Shown piece after piece: positions 7,062 to 15,261 of a DNA stretch of 46,201 nt. The number at the start of each line of letters is the position of its first letter. The first letter of the stretch is position 1. A program made the position numbers and the translations under genes. Below the pieces are notes generated by a model. It was given only the letters and a program-made list of their open reading frames with translations, had not been told where the DNA came from and searched no databases. This DNA is from an uncultured Corynebacterium sp. (lineage in GTDB: Bacteria > Actinomycetota > Actinomycetes > Mycobacteriales > Mycobacteriaceae), in the NCBI RefSeq assembly GCF_946221105.1, contig NZ_CAMICL010000013.1, positions 1 through 46,201 of the forward strand, in the 5' to 3' direction.

Positions 7062-7841
7062 TTAGGGAACCTGGTACGCCACGTCCCGCGCGTCGGTGAT
7101 GAGCATCTTGCCCGGCGAATGGCAGATCGCCAGCTCCGGCTTCGAGTGCATCACGATGGACTGCGGGGTCACCCCGCACGCCCAGAACACCGGCACCCAC
7201 CCGGCCGGGATGTCCACCGCGTCGCCGAAATCGGGTGCGCCCAGATCGTCGATGCCGATCAGCCCCGGCTCCCCCACATGCACCGGCGCGCCGTGCACCG
7301 CCGGGTAGCGCGAGGTGATCCGCACCGCGTCCGCCACCAAACCAGCAGGGATCGGCCGCATCGACACCACCATCTTCCCGCTGAACACCCCGGCCGGTTC
7401 GCAGTCGATGTTGGTGAGATACATCGGCACGTTCACGCCCTGCTCGATGTGGGCCACCGGCACGTTGTTGTCAATCAACGCCTGCTCGAAGGTAAACGAA
7501 CAGCCGATGACAAACGCGACGGTGTTCTCGGTCCAGTAGGCGGTGGCGTCCGTTGGTTCGTCGATAAGCGAGCCGTGCGAAAACACCCGGTAGGACGGGA
7601 TGTCGGTGCGGATGTCGCCGCCCGCGAGCAACGGCGACGACACCTCGCCCGGCTCCAGCACGCCGAGCAGCGGGCACGGCTTCGGGTTACGCTGCGCGAA
7701 CAGCAAAAAGTCGAACGCGTACTTCTTATCCAGCGCGATCAGATTGGCCTGGGCGAAGCCAGCGGAAAAGCCCGCCGTTGTCGCCGCATCAGTAGTGCGG
7801 AACAACGCGCGGGCCTGCGCTGGGGTGTAGGAGGCGTACAT
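7062..7841 (-). CDS. YcsI/DUF1445 family protein (putative hydro-lyase / D-glutamate cyclase-like)
   Basis: A 259-residue DUF1445 protein, the homologue of Bacillus YcsI. Conserved blocks include FAFDFLLF-type text near residue 42, DIRTDIPSYRVF, FVIGCSFTFE and the C-terminal WACGVTPQ with ICHSPGKMLITD. The DUF1445 domain also forms part of the mitochondrial enzyme DGLUCY, which interconverts D-glutamate and 5-oxo-D-proline, making a 5-oxoproline-related activity attractive in this locus (inference). ATG 7841 follows the NRAMP-like stop codon by 5 bp with an AAAGG ribosome-binding sequence between, so the two genes form an operon. An upstream extension of the reading frame overlaps the transporter and is not believed. 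Confidence 0.88.
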   Translation of the reverse strand: MYASYTPAQARALFRTTDAATTAGFSAGFAQANLIALDKKYAFDFLLFAQRNPKPCPLLGVLEPGEVSSPLLAGGDIRTDIPSYRVFSHGSLIDEPTDATAYWTENTVAFVIGCSFTFEQALIDNNVPVAHIEQGVNVPMYLTNIDCEPAGVFSGKMVVSMRPIPAGLVADAVRITSRYPAVHGAPVHVGEPGLIGIDDLGAPDFGDAVDIPAGWVPVFWACGVTPQSIVMHSKPELAICHSPGKMLITDARDVAYQVP

Positions 7842-7846
7842 GCCCT

Positions 7847-9115
7847 TTAGCCTAGGAAGCCTTGCAAGAACTCGGCGAACCCCACGATGGACATGCCCGC
7901 CATGACCACGGAGATAGCGAAGCCGATCACACCGGTAACCAACATCCACATCGGCGGCTTATAGCCCTCAAGGATGTCGCGGCGGAAGAAGCCCACCCAC
8001 AGCACAACCGCGAAGCTGATCGGCAAAATCAGGCCGTTGAACGCTCCCGCGGCGATGAGCAGCATCTGCGGCGCGGCGCCCAGGAAGAGGAAGATCACGG
8101 TGGAGATGACGATGAACACCACGGTCATCCAGCTGCGGATCTTCGGGTTGAAGCCCTGTTTGGTCAAAAAGGAGATGGAGGTAAACGACGCGCCGATCAC
8201 CGACGATAGTCCCGCGGCCCACAGCACCATGCCGAACGCGCGCAGACCGAATTCACCGGCGGCGTTATAGAACACGTCGGCGGCCGTGTTGTCCTTCGAA
8301 AGCGTCACGCCGGTGGCGACCACACCAAGTACCGCGAGGAAGAGCAACACGCGCATGATGCCGGTGACGATGATGCCGGTGACGGCGGAGCGGGAGATGT
8401 AGGAGAGGTTTTCGGGGCCGGTGTGGCCGGCGTCGATAAGCCTGTGCACACCGGCGAACACGATGTAGCCGCCGATGGAGCCGCCGATCAATGTGGTGAT
8501 GACCTTCGGGTCGATCTCGTCCGGCATCACGGTCTGGCGCATGGCCTCCGCCACCGGCGGGTTCGAGGAGACGGCCACGTACAGCATGAGCAGGATCATC
8601 ATCGCGCCAAGGATGCCGACGATGACGTCGAGGGCAGCGCCGGCTCGCTTCCACAAAAACACCACGATGGCGATCAGGGCGGAGATGGCACCGCCGACTT
8701 TGGGGTCGATCGCCCCGCCGGACAGGGCCTGCATGCCAAGCCCCGTGCCTGCAATGTTGCCGATGTTAAACACCAAGCCGCCGATCGCGACCAAGACCGC
8801 GAGGACCCAGCCGAGTCCGGGAAGGAGCCGGTTGGCTAGCTCGCTGGCGCGCAGCCCGGAGACGCCGAGGATGCGCCAGACGTTGAGCTGGATGGCGATG
8901 TCCACCAGGATCGACAGCAGAATCGCGAAGGCGAACGCTGCGCCCATCTGCACGGTGAACACGGACGTTTGGGTGAGAAAGCCCGGTCCGATGGCGGAGG
9001 TTGCCATGAGGAAGATGGCGCCGACCATTGGGCCGATGCCGGCTTTCATCGCCGGTGCCTTGGCTGGCACGTCTGCGGCGGTGGATCCGCCGTGCGGTTG
9101 CTCTGGAGCGGTCAC
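7847..9115 (-). CDS. NRAMP-fold transporter (YcsG-like), metal motifs absent
   Basis: A membrane protein of about 422 residues with roughly eleven hydrophobic helices, homologous to NRAMP transporters and syntenic with Bacillus ycsG. In true metal transporters the first helix has DPGN and the sixth MPH. Here the corresponding stretches read GPGFLTQTSVFTVQM and GASFTSISFLTK, so both metal-binding motifs are missing. Given the linked pxp and YcsI genes it may carry an organic substrate such as 5-oxoproline (inference). The GTG at 9115 was chosen because an AAAGGGG sequence lies 8 bp upstream; a GTG at 9133 is the longer alternative. It is the first gene of a two-gene operon with the YcsI gene. 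Confidence 0.85.
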   Translation of the reverse strand: MTAPEQPHGGSTAADVPAKAPAMKAGIGPMVGAIFLMATSAIGPGFLTQTSVFTVQMGAAFAFAILLSILVDIAIQLNVWRILGVSGLRASELANRLLPGLGWVLAVLVAIGGLVFNIGNIAGTGLGMQALSGGAIDPKVGGAISALIAIVVFLWKRAGAALDVIVGILGAMMILLMLYVAVSSNPPVAEAMRQTVMPDEIDPKVITTLIGGSIGGYIVFAGVHRLIDAGHTGPENLSYISRSAVTGIIVTGIMRVLLFLAVLGVVATGVTLSKDNTAADVFYNAAGEFGLRAFGMVLWAAGLSSVIGASFTSISFLTKQGFNPKIRSWMTVVFIVISTVIFLFLGAAPQMLLIAAGAFNGLILPISFAVVLWVGFFRRDILEGYKPPMWMLVTGVIGFAISVVMAGMSIVGFAEFLQGFLG

Positions 9116-9158
9116 TGGGGACACCCCTTTCACGTTCTAGGAAATTGTGACGGGGGAG

Positions 9159-9164
9159 ATATTA
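9159..9164 (-). promoter_or_regulatory. Putative -10 element of the NRAMP-like/YcsI operon
   Basis: TAATAT on the minus strand, about 44 bp before the GTG at 9115, in an otherwise GC-rich gap. No convincing -35 is seen. The short gap next to the monooxygenase gene also contains the small palindrome GGGGTTACCCC (9202-9212). Confidence 0.4.
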
Positions 9165-9211
9165 AGCCATGAATGCGCCCCAGGTGACATTGCGCCCCGC
9201 TGGGGTTACCC

Positions 9212-9535
9212 CTAGGAGACCTTGAACTCCGCCATCTGGTCCCACTCGGTCTTGCCCTCGATGAGGGTGTTGATGATGGTGGGGGTCTCTTTCAGGATCG
9301 TGGGGAAGAATTCCTGCGCGGCCTTGAAGTGGTCGGAGTTGACGTGGGCTTCCGCGGCGTCGTCCTGGAATGCCTCGATGAGCAGGTATTCGTCGGGGTT
9401 GTCTTCGTTGCGGTACCAGTCGAAGAAGATGTTGCCTTCTTCGGCGCGGGAGGCGTCGGTGAAGTCCTTGACCAGCTCGCGGAAGTTCTCGACGTTCTCG
9501 GGCAGGGGCTTGAATCGTACGTTGATCAAAATCAT
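9212..9535 (-). CDS. Antibiotic biosynthesis monooxygenase (ABM) family protein
   Basis: A 107-residue dimeric alpha/beta-barrel-type protein. It begins MILINVRFKPLPENVENF and contains ASRAEEGNIFFDWYRN, DEYLLIEAFQD and HVNSDHFKAA, typical of small ABM/YgiN-like quinone- or heme-related monooxygenases. A substrate cannot be assigned; many relatives act on quinones or aldehydes. ATG 9535 was chosen over an upstream in-frame start that would overlap the ABC-F gene. It lies 10 bp downstream of the ABC-F gene and is probably co-transcribed with it. Confidence 0.85.
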   Translation of the reverse strand: MILINVRFKPLPENVENFRELVKDFTDASRAEEGNIFFDWYRNEDNPDEYLLIEAFQDDAAEAHVNSDHFKAAQEFFPTILKETPTIINTLIEGKTEWDQMAEFKVS

Positions 9536-9545
9536 GCGCCCCACC

Positions 9546-11336
9546 CTAGCCTTCGAGCTTCTCGCCGAGTTCGAGCCATTCCATCTCGAGCTCCTCGCGC
9601 GCATCCTTCACCGCGGTGAGCTCTTTGGTTTTGGCGCCGATGGCATCGAAGTCGCCGGCCTCGGAAAGCGCGGCGATCTCCGCCTCGAGTGCTTCGGCCC
9701 GCTCGTTTTCCTTGGCGATCTTGCGCTCGAGCGCCTTCATCTTCTTCTGCAGCTCGCGCTCCTCTTGGGAGCTCATCTGCTTCTCGACGGCCTCCGGTTG
9801 CCCCTCACCCAGATCCAGCACGCCAGCAGTGCGGGCCTGGTCGGCGCGCTGGTCCAGGTACTGCTGGATGCCGCCGGGCAGGTTGGTGAGTTTCCCGTCG
9901 CCGAACAGCGCGTAGGTGGAATCGGCGATGCGCTCGATGAGGTAGCGGTCGTGGGAGATGACCACCAGGGTGCCGGGCCAGGAGTCGAGGAGGTTTTCCA
10001 GCTCTTGCAGGGTGTCGATGTCGAGGTCGTTGGTGGGCTCGTCGAGAAGCAAAACGTTCGGCTCGGCCATGAGCACGCGGGTCAGTTGCAGGCGGCGGCG
10101 CTCGCCGCCGGAGAGGTCGCGCACGGGGGTGCGTTGGCGCTTCGGGGAGAAGCCGAGGCGTTCGGCGAGCTGGGAGGCGGAGAGCTCCTTTTTGCCGAAG
10201 CTGATGTAGGTGGCGACGTCTTCGACGGCGTCGATGACGCGGCGCTCCGGGTCGAGGTCGTCGAGTTCTTGACGCAGCCAGCCGATGCGGGTGGTCTGCC
10301 CCTCGATACGCTTGCCGGCGGCCAGCGGGTACTCGCCGGCAAGTGTGCGCAGCAGCGTGGTCTTACCGGAGCCGTTCACGCCGACCAGGCCGATGCGCTC
10401 GCCGGGTGCGAGGCGCCAGGTGAGGTGGTCGACGAGCGTGCGCCCGTCCGGGGCGTCGACGCGCGCGTCCTCGAGTTCGATGACCACGCGGCCCTGGCGC
10501 TGCTTCGAAAACGCCATGAGCTCGACGGTGTCGCGCGGGGGCGGGACGTCCTTGATCAGCGCCTCGGCGGCTTCAATGCGGTAGCGCGGCTTGGAGGTGC
10601 GGGCCGGTGCACCGCGGCGCAGCCACGCCAGCTCCTTGCGGGCGAGGTTCTGGCGGCGCTGCTCGATGGCGTCGGCTTGGCGGGCGCGCTCGGCGCGGGC
10701 GAAGGTCCAGTCGTTGTAGCCGCCCTCGTAGACGTCGACGGTGCCGTCGTGGACTTCCCAGGTCAGGGTGGCCACGGTGTCGAGGAACCAGCGGTCGTGC
10801 GTGACCACCACGACGGCGACCTTGCGCGAAAGCAGGTGGTCCGCGAGCCACTGCACGCCCTCGACGTCGAGGTGGTTGGTCGGCTCGTCCAGCACCACCA
10901 GATCCAGGTCCTGCACGAGCGCGGCGGCGAGGTTCACGCGCCTGCGCTCGCCGCCGGAGAGCTGCCCCACCGGGGTGTCCAGGCCGAGCTCCGCCACGCC
11001 GGTGCCCTGCAGCACCTCGCGCACGCGCGCGTTGGAGGCCCACTCGAAGGTCTGCAGCCCCAGCGGCTCGACGACGGCCTGGCCCACGGTGAGCGCACTA
11101 TCGAGCGTGAAGCGCTGCGTCACCACCGCCATGCGCAGGTCCGAGGTGTGCGACACGCGGCCCGCGTCCGGCGGCTCGATACCGGTGAGCACCTCAAGCA
11201 GGGTGGTTTTGCCGCCGCCGTTGACGCCGACGATGCCGATGCGCTCGCCGGTCTGCACGCCGAGCGAGACGCCGTCGAGAAGCGTTTTCAGCCCCCACGT
11301 TTTGGAGACGTTTTCCAGGTTGATCAGGTTAGCCAT
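9546..11336 (-). CDS. ABC-F family ATPase (ribosome-associated, Uup-like)
   Basis: A 596-residue soluble protein with two ABC ATPase domains and no membrane segments. Domain 1 has the P-loop GVNGGGKTT, signature LSGGERRR and Walker B VVLDEPTNHLD; domain 2 repeats these as GVNGSGKTT, LSGGERRR and LLLDEPTNDLD. The C-terminal 80 residues, rich in Glu, Lys and Ala, form a predicted coiled coil as in Uup. ABC-F proteins act on the ribosome in translation control or antibiotic protection; the ordinary housekeeping context (ispE, rsmA upstream) favours a translation-factor role. The gene lies 45 bp after ispE on the same strand. Confidence 0.93.
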   Translation of the reverse strand: MANLINLENVSKTWGLKTLLDGVSLGVQTGERIGIVGVNGGGKTTLLEVLTGIEPPDAGRVSHTSDLRMAVVTQRFTLDSALTVGQAVVEPLGLQTFEWASNARVREVLQGTGVAELGLDTPVGQLSGGERRRVNLAAALVQDLDLVVLDEPTNHLDVEGVQWLADHLLSRKVAVVVVTHDRWFLDTVATLTWEVHDGTVDVYEGGYNDWTFARAERARQADAIEQRRQNLARKELAWLRRGAPARTSKPRYRIEAAEALIKDVPPPRDTVELMAFSKQRQGRVVIELEDARVDAPDGRTLVDHLTWRLAPGERIGLVGVNGSGKTTLLRTLAGEYPLAAGKRIEGQTTRIGWLRQELDDLDPERRVIDAVEDVATYISFGKKELSASQLAERLGFSPKRQRTPVRDLSGGERRRLQLTRVLMAEPNVLLLDEPTNDLDIDTLQELENLLDSWPGTLVVISHDRYLIERIADSTYALFGDGKLTNLPGGIQQYLDQRADQARTAGVLDLGEGQPEAVEKQMSSQEERELQKKMKALERKIAKENERAEALEAEIAALSEAGDFDAIGAKTKELTAVKDAREELEMEWLELGEKLEG

Positions 11337-11381
11337 ATGGCTTGCAATCTTACGCAGGCGCCCGCCTATCGACGCCTCCGG

Positions 11382-12329
11382 TTAACCCACCTTCTCCACC
11401 ACCGCACCGCGGTCCGGACCTTCGGCGACGAAGACCTCGTAGCCGTCGAAGCGCTCCGCCAGGTGCTCGGCGGCAAAGCGCGCGGAGTCGGCGTCGTCGC
11501 ACAGCACGGCCACGGTGGGCCCCGAGCCGGAGACGATCGCGCGGCGGCCCGCCTCCCCGGCAACCCCAAGCACGCGCTTGAGCACTGGGCGCATCGACAG
11601 CGCGGGCGCCTCCAAATCATTGTGCAGCGCGGCGGCGACGCGCGCCACGCTGCCGGAGGTCAGCGCCTGGGACAGCTCGGTGGCGTCCATGTGCGACAAA
11701 AGGGCGGGGTTGCCGTGGCGCAGGTCGTCGAGAAGCGAGAACGCTCCCCCGGTGTTGATACCGATCTTGGGGTTGATGAACACCCAGTGCAGCCGGCCGC
11801 GCGAGAGCATTTCCACCAGCTTGTCGCCGCGGCCGGTGCCCAGCGCGGTGCCGCCCATGAGCGAAAAGGGCACGTCCGCGCCAAGCGACGCCGCGATCTC
11901 GAGCAATTCCTCATCCGGCAGCGGCTCGCCGAACTCGGCCACCAGCGCGTTGGCCGCCACCAGCGCCGCGGCCGCATCGGCGGAGCCGCCCGCCATGCCG
12001 CCGGCGACGAAAACGTGCTTGTCCACCTCGATGCGCACCCGCGGCACCGCCACGCCCGCGCGCGACACCACGGCTTCGACGGCGCGCCAGGCCAGGTTTC
12101 CCGGCCCGTCGATGTCCTCATCCGGCTCGTCAACGAAGAACGTGGTGCGCATGGATTCGACGGCTGGGCCGGCCACGGGGGCGCCGTCGAAAAGCAAGCG
12201 CACCACCTCGCGCCTGTCCACCGCGTGGAAGACGCTGACCAGGTCGTGGTAGCCGTCCGTGCGCGCCTCGCCCACGCCGAGGTGCAGGTTGACCTTGCCC
12301 GGCGCGGAGGCGACGATCTCACGCACCAT
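11382..12329 (-). CDS. ispE: 4-diphosphocytidyl-2-C-methyl-D-erythritol kinase
   Basis: A 315-residue GHMP kinase of the non-mevalonate (MEP) isoprenoid pathway; it phosphorylates the 2-hydroxyl of CDP-methylerythritol in the cytoplasm. The start shows ASAPGKVNLHLGVG, the ATP-binding loop VAGGMAGGSADAAAAL and the C-terminal GSGPTVAVL. The ATG at 12329 gives the family's normal N-terminus and overlaps the end of rsmA by 11 bp, the same rpf2-rsmA-ispE order as in other corynebacteria and mycobacteria. The longer open frame upstream is the out-of-frame shadow of rsmA. Confidence 0.96.
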   Translation of the reverse strand: MVREIVASAPGKVNLHLGVGEARTDGYHDLVSVFHAVDRREVVRLLFDGAPVAGPAVESMRTTFFVDEPDEDIDGPGNLAWRAVEAVVSRAGVAVPRVRIEVDKHVFVAGGMAGGSADAAAALVAANALVAEFGEPLPDEELLEIAASLGADVPFSLMGGTALGTGRGDKLVEMLSRGRLHWVFINPKIGINTGGAFSLLDDLRHGNPALLSHMDATELSQALTSGSVARVAAALHNDLEAPALSMRPVLKRVLGVAGEAGRRAIVSGSGPTVAVLCDDADSARFAAEHLAERFDGYEVFVAEGPDRGAVVEKVG

Positions 12330-13173
12330 GCCGCGCCTCCCCCAGGCGGATGAAGTCTGCGACGGTGAGCTTCTCGCCGCGAAGCCCCGGGTCGATGCCG
12401 GCGGCGCGCAGCGCCTCCTCGGCGGCCGCAGCCGAGCCGTAGATGCCCGACAGCGTGGAACGCAGCGTCTTGCGGCGCTGGGCGAACGCGGCATCCACGA
12501 GCGGGAAGATGGTCTCGCGCAGCTCGCGCGGGGCGTCGGCCGCGACGTCGATGCGCACGAGCCCCGACTCGATGTTCGGCGCCGGCCAGAACACGTGCTT
12601 GCCGATCGTGCCTGCGCGCGAGACATCGCCGTAGAAGGCGGCCTTGACGCTGGGCACGCCGTAGATCTTCGAGCCGGGCTGGGCGGCAAGCCTGTCGGCG
12701 ACTTCCTTCTGCACCATCACGAGCACCCTGCGTATCGACGGCAGCTCCGCCAACAAATGCAGCAGCACCGGCACCGAGACGTTGTAGGGCAGGTTCGCCA
12801 CCAGCGCGGTCGGCGCGGCGTCGAAATCGGCGCGGGATGCCTTCAGCGCGTCAGTGTTGATCACGGTGAGACGATCGGCGTGGTCCGGGGCGAACTCGCC
12901 AACGGTTGTGGGCAGACGCCCAGCCAGGCGCGGGTCGATCTCAAGCGCGGTCACGCTCGCGGCGGTGTCGATGAGCCCCAGGGTGAGCGAGCCGAGGCCC
13001 GGTCCGACCTCGACGACGTGGTCTTCGGGGGAAAGCTCCGCGGCCGCGACAATGCGGCGCACGGTGTTGGGGTCGTGCAGGAAGTTCTGCCCGAGCTTCT
13101 TCGTCGGGGTGACGTCCAGCTCGGCGGCGAGCTCGCGGATCTCGGCTGGCCCTAAGAGTTGCGCTCCCGGCAT
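12319..13173 (-). CDS. rsmA: 16S rRNA (adenine1518-N6/adenine1519-N6)-dimethyltransferase
   Basis: A 284-residue KsgA/RsmA methyltransferase that dimethylates two adjacent adenines near the 3' end of 16S rRNA during 30S assembly. It has KKLGQNFLHD near residue 26, the SAM-binding loop VEVGPGLGSLT and the catalytic NLPYN motif. The start codon follows the rpf2 stop codon with no bases between, and the 3' end overlaps ispE, so the three genes are tightly coupled. Length and motif order are normal. Confidence 0.96.
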   Translation of the reverse strand: MPGAQLLGPAEIRELAAELDVTPTKKLGQNFLHDPNTVRRIVAAAELSPEDHVVEVGPGLGSLTLGLIDTAASVTALEIDPRLAGRLPTTVGEFAPDHADRLTVINTDALKASRADFDAAPTALVANLPYNVSVPVLLHLLAELPSIRRVLVMVQKEVADRLAAQPGSKIYGVPSVKAAFYGDVSRAGTIGKHVFWPAPNIESGLVRIDVAADAPRELRETIFPLVDAAFAQRRKTLRSTLSGIYGSAAAAEEALRAAGIDPGLRGEKLTVADFIRLGEARHGA

Positions 13174-14313
13174 CTAGCGGATACCCAGGCTCGCGGTACA
13201 CGCCGGCCAAGCGCCCCAGCCCTGGGAGGCCTGGACGCGCTCTGCGATGGCGATCTGCTGTTCGCGGGTGGCCAGGTGGGCGCTCGGAGCATACGCCGTG
13301 CCACCGTGACCCGCCCAGGTGGACGGGGTGAACTGCAGGCCGCCGAAGAAACCGTTGCCGGTGTTGATGGACCAGTCGCCGCCGGACTCGCACTGCGCCA
13401 ACGAATCCCACACGCTGCCGGAGGCCACCGCGGGTGCGGCTGCGCCGGTGTTGCCGGCCTGCTTCGTGCCGCGGGCGATAAGCGCCGGCTTGGCCTTCCT
13501 CACTTCCTTCTCCTCGGCCACGCCCTCGGACTCGACTTGGCCGTTGACGGTGACGGTGCGGTGGATGACCTTGGTCTCGCCCTGCTCGCCCTTCTCGCGG
13601 ACTTCCTCTTCGCCCTCGTCGAGCGAGTCGTCGTCGACGTACTCCGCCGGCGCCTCAACCACGACGGTCTCCGGGCGGTCCACGGTGCTCACGCGGTCGA
13701 GCACGATCTCCATGCCGGGCTCGATGGCATCGGTTAGCGCGACGTTGAGGCGGTCGTCGGTGTCGAAGGTGACGCCGCGGGCGGCGAGCAGGTCGCCGAC
13801 GGTCTTGGCGGCGGCCGCGACGTAGGTCAGATCCCCGCCGTCGCGCAACGCGACGATCTTCGGGGTGGTCACGTTCAGGTTCATGCCGTCGGTGACCGGC
13901 TGGTCGCGGTCCACGTCAACGGCGGAGTGGCCCGCAACGCCGGCCTGGTCGATCAGCTCGCCGACGGTGCCGGCGGTCGACGTGATCTCCTGCGCAACGC
14001 CGTCGATGACCACGGCGACCGGCTTCGCGGTGCGCACGGTGACGGTGTCGCCGCTGGACAGCTTCTCCCCCGGCGCCGGGTAGACCAGGTCCTCCGGCGC
14101 GACCTCGACGCCGGCGGAGCTGAGCGCGCCCGCGACATCCGCGGCGTAGGTGCGCACGTTGGTCTCCTCGCCGTTGACGTCGACGGTGACCTGCTTCTGG
14201 GTGGCAAGTGCCGTGCCCGCGCCGCCGACCAGGACGGCGCCGGCGACGGTGCCGGCGACGGCGCGCTTGGTGGCGGTGCTCTTCGGGTTGATCCGCTTGA
14301 TCTGACGGGACAT
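13174..14313 (-). CDS. rpf2: Resuscitation-promoting factor Rpf2, secreted muralytic transglycosylase
   Basis: A 379-residue exported cell-wall enzyme. An N-terminal signal/anchor helix (about residues 15-38) is followed by three DUF348 repeats (about 40-210), an acidic G5-type domain (about 215-285) and the C-terminal Rpf transglycosylase-like domain (about 300-379) with catalytic Glu309 in CESGGDW. Rpf proteins cleave peptidoglycan and stimulate growth of dormant cells. ATG 14313 was chosen because GAGGAA precedes it at proper spacing. An 8+3+8 direct repeat of the MtrA type lies 49 bp upstream, in line with MtrAB control of rpf2 reported for C. glutamicum. The next genes rsmA and ispE follow without gaps. 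Confidence 0.95.
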   Translation of the reverse strand: MSRQIKRINPKSTATKRAVAGTVAGAVLVGGAGTALATQKQVTVDVNGEETNVRTYAADVAGALSSAGVEVAPEDLVYPAPGEKLSSGDTVTVRTAKPVAVVIDGVAQEITSTAGTVGELIDQAGVAGHSAVDVDRDQPVTDGMNLNVTTPKIVALRDGGDLTYVAAAAKTVGDLLAARGVTFDTDDRLNVALTDAIEPGMEIVLDRVSTVDRPETVVVEAPAEYVDDDSLDEGEEEVREKGEQGETKVIHRTVTVNGQVESEGVAEEKEVRKAKPALIARGTKQAGNTGAAAPAVASGSVWDSLAQCESGGDWSINTGNGFFGGLQFTPSTWAGHGGTAYAPSAHLATREQQIAIAERVQASQGWGAWPACTASLGIR

Positions 14314-14361
14314 GTGTTTCCTCACGGGTCGGCTCAGCTGAAAGTGTTCAGCCAATAACCC

Positions 14362-14380
14362 GGGTAACGATACGGTAACG
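14362..14380. promoter_or_regulatory. Putative MtrA binding site upstream of rpf2
   Basis: Two 8-bp direct repeats, GGGTAACG and CGGTAACG, are separated by 3 bp (19 bp in all). This matches the arrangement I recall for the MtrA box of C. glutamicum. It lies in the 98-bp gap between tatD and rpf2. Downstream toward rpf2 is a small hairpin-forming GCTGAA/TTCAGC pair. Confidence 0.5.
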
Positions 14381-14411
14381 CCCGCGGGGTTTCAAGGCCC
14401 GACGTGCCAGC

Positions 14412-15248
14412 TCACACCCCGTAGACCCGCGAGAACGTCTCTGCAATCTCACGCGCCACATCGGCCACTTCCATGCCGCGCGCTTCGGCCACAACCTTCG
14501 CCGTGTGCCCGATCAGCGACGGCTCGTTCTTCGCCCCGCGGAACGGCTCCGGCGTCATGTACGGCGCGTCCGTTTCCACCAGCAGCTGCCCCACCGGCGC
14601 CAGCGCCGCCGCCTCGCGCAACTCCTCATTGCGCTTGAACGTCACATTGCCGGCGAAGCTGAGCACGTAGCCGCGCTCGATCGCCTCGCGTGCCACATCC
14701 AGTGGCGAGGAGAAGCAGTGCAGGATCACGTGCTCGGGCCGTGGGGCGCTATCAAGAATGCGCATCATCTCCGCGTCGCCTTCGCGGTTGTGGATCATCA
14801 ACGCCTTGCCCGACTCGCACGCCAAATCGATGTGCCAGCGAAACGCCTCCTCCTGCACCTCAAGCGGCGCGGTGCCCTCCGCGTCGTGCTTCAGCCAGTA
14901 CGTGTCGATGCCGGTCTCGCCCACCGCGACGCAACGCTCGTCGGCGGCCATCTCCGTCAGGCGGGCGCGAGCAACGTCGTCAAGCTCGTGCGCCCTCGTC
15001 GGGTGGATGGCGCACGCCGCGAACACGCGCTCGTTGAAGTGGGCGGCCTGAAGCGCAAGCTCAGCCTCCTCGAGCCCGTCGCCGACGGTGCAGATGCGCT
15101 CCACCCCGGCGGCCAGGGCACGCTCGACGAACGCGTCGACCTCCTCGGCACTGCGCGCGCCGCACGACGCGAGGTGCGTGTGCGCGTCAATCAGCCCGGC
15201 AATCGGCTCGGCGGGCACGGGCGTGGGACGTGGCTTCTTTTTGCTCAT
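14412..15248 (-). CDS. tatD: TatD family deoxyribonuclease
   Basis: A 278-residue metal-dependent TIM-barrel hydrolase. It shows the LIDAHTHL metal site near the N-terminus, VGETGID, IHNREGDAEM, HCFSSP and the terminal ETDAPYM...RGAKNEP region, all typical of TatD/YcfH enzymes that act as 3'-5' DNA exonucleases. Gene order metG...tatD-rpf2-rsmA-ispE is conserved in actinobacteria. The ATG at 15248 is preferred to a GTG three codons upstream; a TAGGGT hexamer lies 7 bp before it on the minus strand, suggesting a leaderless mRNA. It is divergent from the next gene with only 12 bp between start codons. Confidence 0.95.
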   Translation of the reverse strand: MSKKKPRPTPVPAEPIAGLIDAHTHLASCGARSAEEVDAFVERALAAGVERICTVGDGLEEAELALQAAHFNERVFAACAIHPTRAHELDDVARARLTEMAADERCVAVGETGIDTYWLKHDAEGTAPLEVQEEAFRWHIDLACESGKALMIHNREGDAEMMRILDSAPRPEHVILHCFSSPLDVAREAIERGYVLSFAGNVTFKRNEELREAAALAPVGQLLVETDAPYMTPEPFRGAKNEPSLIGHTAKVVAEARGMEVADVAREIAETFSRVYGV

Positions 15249-15261
15249 ACGATGCACCCTA
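15248..15261. promoter_or_regulatory. Interleaved divergent leaderless promoters (tatD and downstream unknown gene)
   Basis: On the plus strand TACGAT (15248-15253) ends 7 bp before ATG 15261. On the minus strand TAGGGT (15256-15261) ends 7 bp before ATG 15248. Each hexamer overlaps the start codon of the opposite gene, so both genes would be leaderless and their polymerases mutually exclusive. Confidence 0.4.

Noticed and set aside
9222..12353. Very long plus-strand open frame (over 1000 codons)
   Set aside because: It is antisense to the ABC-F ATPase and ispE, has biased high-GC shadow composition and no family motifs.
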